Shown: positions 40,324-42,916 of the stretch, piece after piece
Numbering within the stretch: position 1 is the stretch's first letter
How the letters are laid out: each line of letters opens with the position of its first letter
NCBI GenBank assembly: GCA_903875465.1
Contig: CAIQWB010000091.1
Span: forward strand, 1 to 42,916
DNA: 42,916 nucleotides
Reading direction: 5' to 3'
From: an uncultured Verrucomicrobia subdivision 3 bacterium
GTDB lineage: Bacteria > Verrucomicrobiota > Verrucomicrobiia > Limisphaerales > UBA11358
The notes under the pieces: generated by a model
The model's input: the letters and a program-made list of their open reading frames with translations, nothing else
The model's database searches: none
Told to the model about the DNA's origin: nothing
Made by a program: the position numbers and the translations under genes

Positions 40324-42794
40324 ATACTGCCCACATGCTGGCGCTGCCGGGAATGGTGCCCGGGCTAAAATGGACATGTCTGCTCGCCCTGGCCTGGGGG
40401 GTGCATGGTTTGTTGCGTCACCGACATGCGCGCTGGCGGGTCATGCTCTGGCGCAGCTTGCTAGGCTGCGGGGTGCTGTTACCGCTGGTGGCGGGGCTGC
40501 CGATAACGGGGGTTCACATTCCGCTCCCAAGCCGGGAAAATGATCCGGCCGAATTTTTGGGAAGGGCGGCACCGGACGCAAAGCAAGGTGCGGTTCAGCC
40601 AGGGGCAGCCACGGCTGGGGAAACGCCCCGGGTGAACCCACCAATGACTTCGACGAGAGGCGCAACGCCCGGGCCTTTGGGCGTCAGGGCCAGGTCAATT
40701 CCTTGGGCAACCCGGCTGGTCATGATTTGGATGGCGGGAATGGTTTGGGGTGCGGCCAGGCTGCTGCGCTGGCATTGGGAACTCGGCCGGTTGCGCCGGT
40801 CTGCCGCTCCGGCCGCTCCGGAGCTGCAGCAACTGGCGCGAAACATGCAAACGCGTTTCGGGGTGGCGGGGGAGGTGGCGGTTCAAGTTTCGGAGGCGGT
40901 GGGGTCGCCGTTTGTTTGCGGGCTGGGGCGGCCGGTGATTCTGTTGCCGAGGAACTTGGTGGCGGCTTTAGAGCCGGGAGAACTGGCCGCGTTGTTGAGT
41001 CACGAACTGGCCCATTTGCGGCGCCACGATCTGGCTTGGTGTGTGGCCTGGCGCTGGATGCAGGTGATTTGCTGGTGGCATCCACTGGTATGGGGCATTC
41101 CGGCGGCACACAACCTGGCGTGTGAACAGGAGGCCGACCGGCTGGCGGCCGCGCAATTGGGCGAACCGGAAGCCTATCCGCGCTGGCTATCCCGACTCGC
41201 CCTGCGGGTGCTGGCGTTGCCGGCGGTGGAGACCCAATTGACGGTGAATGGCCGTTCGCAAATCGCGCGGCGGTTACAGCACCTGGCGCACAGCGGTGCG
41301 GGCACCTGGAACGAGCGGCATACAATAATGGGATACGCTTTGGCGGCGGGTATGTTTCTAATTACGGCCGGGTGCCAGTTTACCCAGGGCGATCCAGCCG
41401 GCGCCAAAGCGGCGGCGGTGGAGTATCAATACATGCGGGTGGTGGTGCAGGACAAGACGGGCCAGCCCATCGCCGGGGCGACGGTTTTGCCGGATGGTTT
41501 CCGGGTGAAGGGACGGCATTGGGTGGATGCCTATGGCTGGCGCAAGAATGTGTTCGGGCCGCCCCTGCCGGCCACCACGGACCAGGAGGGCATTGCCCGG
41601 GTCAGGTATCCGGTGATGGCGATTGCGGAGGAGAAGGAGCTGACGGGAGGCCTGGTTTTCTCGGTGGAGCATCCGGAATACGGCACCGTGCGCATCCAGG
41701 AATATCACGTGGACAGACCGGAAGCACCCATCCACCTCGTTCGCGGTCTGCCGGTGACGGTGTCGGGGTATTTTGGCAACGATCACGCGGCGGTGACCAA
41801 CCTAGTGCCCAATCTGAGCGAGGAGGGGTTGCATCTGAAGGACTGGCAGTACGATGGCAGCGGAGGTTTCACCTTCCACAAACTATCGCCGGGCGGACAT
41901 CTGCTGCAACTGATGGGGCGGCTGCCCTCGGGGGAAATTGTTTATAGCGACAGTCAGCCGATTGCCGCAGAACCGGGGCATACCTATCATTACTCGCTGG
42001 AAATGAAACCGGGGATTCGCGTGGAAGGACGGCTGGACGACCGGGTGCCGCGACCGGTGACCAACGGGCGGGTGTTGATCAGCGTCCGGCCCAAGGAATT
42101 GCCCGCCCAACTAATCCCCGAAGACAATGCGTCAATTTTCAAGAAATATGGTTATTTCAATAGCTGGCACAGCTACCGGACAATCGCGGCGGACGGCAGT
42201 TTTGCTTTTGAATCCGTGCCGCCCGGGGAGGTGGATGTGATTGTGCAGGGCGACGGCTTTGTTTCCAAAAGCATCGGCGTGCTGCAAAACCGCATCACGG
42301 ATGAGAACACCCACACCAGCAAGCTGGTGCCCGGTCCGAAATTCGGCATTCCGCAACCGTTTGCCCTGACCGCGCCCCTGACGACGATCGAAGTGGTGAC
42401 GGAACCGACAGCCACGCTGGAGTTGACGGCCATAACCAAAGCAGGCAAACCCATCGCCGGCACCAGCATTTGGCTGAACCCCAACGTAATCCGGATGCAC
42501 AATGGGATCTTTGGCGATATGAGCGATTCCAGCGAAACGGGCGTTCGCACCCTGCCGCCGCTACCCAAGATACCTTATCATGCCACCACCGATGCCAACG
42601 GACGGGCGGTCATCCGGAATATCCCAGCGCTGGGCGGGGGGATGGAGGTGGAGGATGCGCATTACCAAGTGCCGCTGAATTTGCCCGGGAGCATGCGCGA
42701 CCGGCAGGTGCGCATTCAATTCTCACCGGGGGAAACCAATCGCTTTGAACTGTTGCTGGAAGCGAAGGGCGGGGATTATATTGGCCGGGATTAG
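40320..42794 (+). CDS. M56 (BlaR1-like) membrane protease fused to a lipobox-like motif and carboxypeptidase-regulatory-like region
   Basis: 824 residues. The first part has three hydrophobic segments (about 17-33, 42-62, 136-152) and the M56 zinc site HELAH at 228-232, with ACEQEAD as the third-ligand region. A fourth segment at about 337-352 reads YALAAGMFLITAGCQ, ending in a lipobox-like TAGC. Then come about 450 residues of beta-rich modules, not a penicillin-binding sensor: VVVQDKTGQPIAGATVLPDG, a PGIRVEGRLDDRVPRPVTNGRVLI unit and ITKAGKPIAGTSIWLNP, each like CarboxypepD_reg/CnaB-type folds. It therefore probably senses something other than beta-lactams. It is coupled to the repressor gene by an ATGA overlap and likely cleaves that repressor. 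Confidence 0.9.
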   Translation: MNTAHMLALPGMVPGLKWTCLLALAWGVHGLLRHRHARWRVMLWRSLLGCGVLLPLVAGLPITGVHIPLPSRENDPAEFLGRAAPDAKQGAVQPGAATAGETPRVNPPMTSTRGATPGPLGVRARSIPWATRLVMIWMAGMVWGAARLLRWHWELGRLRRSAAPAAPELQQLARNMQTRFGVAGEVAVQVSEAVGSPFVCGLGRPVILLPRNLVAALEPGELAALLSHELAHLRRHDLAWCVAWRWMQVICWWHPLVWGIPAAHNLACEQEADRLAAAQLGEPEAYPRWLSRLALRVLALPAVETQLTVNGRSQIARRLQHLAHSGAGTWNERHTIMGYALAAGMFLITAGCQFTQGDPAGAKAAAVEYQYMRVVVQDKTGQPIAGATVLPDGFRVKGRHWVDAYGWRKNVFGPPLPATTDQEGIARVRYPVMAIAEEKELTGGLVFSVEHPEYGTVRIQEYHVDRPEAPIHLVRGLPVTVSGYFGNDHAAVTNLVPNLSEEGLHLKDWQYDGSGGFTFHKLSPGGHLLQLMGRLPSGEIVYSDSQPIAAEPGHTYHYSLEMKPGIRVEGRLDDRVPRPVTNGRVLISVRPKELPAQLIPEDNASIFKKYGYFNSWHSYRTIAADGSFAFESVPPGEVDVIVQGDGFVSKSIGVLQNRITDENTHTSKLVPGPKFGIPQPFALTAPLTTIEVVTEPTATLELTAITKAGKPIAGTSIWLNPNVIRMHNGIFGDMSDSSETGVRTLPPLPKIPYHATTDANGRAVIRNIPALGGGMEVEDAHYQVPLNLPGSMRDRQVRIQFSPGETNRFELLLEAKGGDYIGRD

Positions 42795-42796
42795 TT

Positions 42797-42916
42797 CTAC
42801 TTTGTTAGAATAGCTTTAGATTTCCGGTGTTTTTTGTGAGCGGAGTCGATGGCTTTTTGGCGGGCCTGATGGCGAAGAGACATGGCTGCGAGAACGTCCT
42901 CCGGCTCGCGCGCGCG
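42797..42916 (-). CDS. C-terminal end of an unknown gene, cut by the window edge
   Basis: On the minus strand a frame is open from the right edge to a TAG at 42799-42797 and encodes 39 residues. It contains EPEDVLAAMSLRHQARQKA and then a lysine-rich end HKKHRKSKAILTK. The composition (helical, then strongly basic) is protein-like but no family is recognised. It converges with the M56 gene with only 2 bp between the stops. It could also be a chance frame in a short edge stretch. Confidence 0.4.
   Translation of the reverse strand, partial: RAREPEDVLAAMSLRHQARQKAIDSAHKKHRKSKAILTK

Noticed and set aside
39934-42794. Beta-lactam resistance operon
   Set aside because: The repressor and protease match the BlaI/BlaR1 layout, but the penicillin-binding sensor domain is replaced and no beta-lactamase gene is present.
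42795-42830. Terminator between the M56 gene and the right-edge gene
   Set aside because: Only a 5-bp AT-rich inverted repeat (TTCTA/TAGAA) is seen, too weak to call.

Overview
The window looks like chromosomal DNA of a GC-rich Verrucomicrobiota bacterium, probably of the Pedosphaera/Limisphaerales type. This is an inference from gene style: a PEP-CTERM protein, a prepilin-like protein with a C-terminal DG motif, very large secreted Ig-like/propeller proteins that share a C-terminal 'W...FYRL' tail, weak or absent Shine-Dalgarno sites, and dispersed short palindromes. No rRNA, tRNA or CRISPR array was recognised.

Layout. 1-1185: the tail of a probable transposase, then about 1.1 kb of non-coding repeats (a 58-bp element twice, another element twice, a 137-bp tandem repeat). 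1186-3978: a compact housekeeping run, CPBP protease - thiL - tsaE - tsaB. 3957-7448 (minus): a GH3-GH16 beta-glucan operon whose end overlaps tsaB. 7779-14980: a cassette of a 1093-aa lipoprotein, a 671-aa six-helix membrane protein and, on the other strand, a 571-aa lipoprotein that appears distantly homologous to the first. 15179-18539 (minus): fabI followed by an overlapping 874-aa exported protein of unknown function. 18641-19285: an M50 site-2-type protease. 19573-21369: a MbnP-like domain fused to a di-heme MauG/MbnH-type peroxidase. 21481-24238 (minus): a NarL-type two-component pair. 24440-26427: a divergent PEP-CTERM protein and prepilin-like protein separated by a cluster of TTTACCCG inverted repeats. 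26503-32793: a 1695-aa multidomain exported protein, a strong terminator and a GH43 enzyme. 32817-39626 (minus): a 2269-aa protein with five propellers and four DUF11 domains. 39934-42794: a BlaI-type repressor and an M56 protease fused to a carboxypeptidase-regulatory-like region, with two repressor-like operators in front. The right edge holds the end of another minus-strand gene.

How it fits together. Apart from the housekeeping genes the window is devoted to the cell envelope: polysaccharide breakdown (GH3, GH16, GH43), large surface or secreted scaffolds, lipoproteins, and membrane sensing and proteolysis (HK/RR, BlaI/M56, M50, CPBP). The best candidates for undescribed biology are the paired-lipoprotein/membrane-protein cassette, the MbnP-MbnH fusion, the TTTACCCG operator cluster, and the M56 protease with an embedded lipobox-like motif. 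All family calls are from reading motifs by eye; no search was run.
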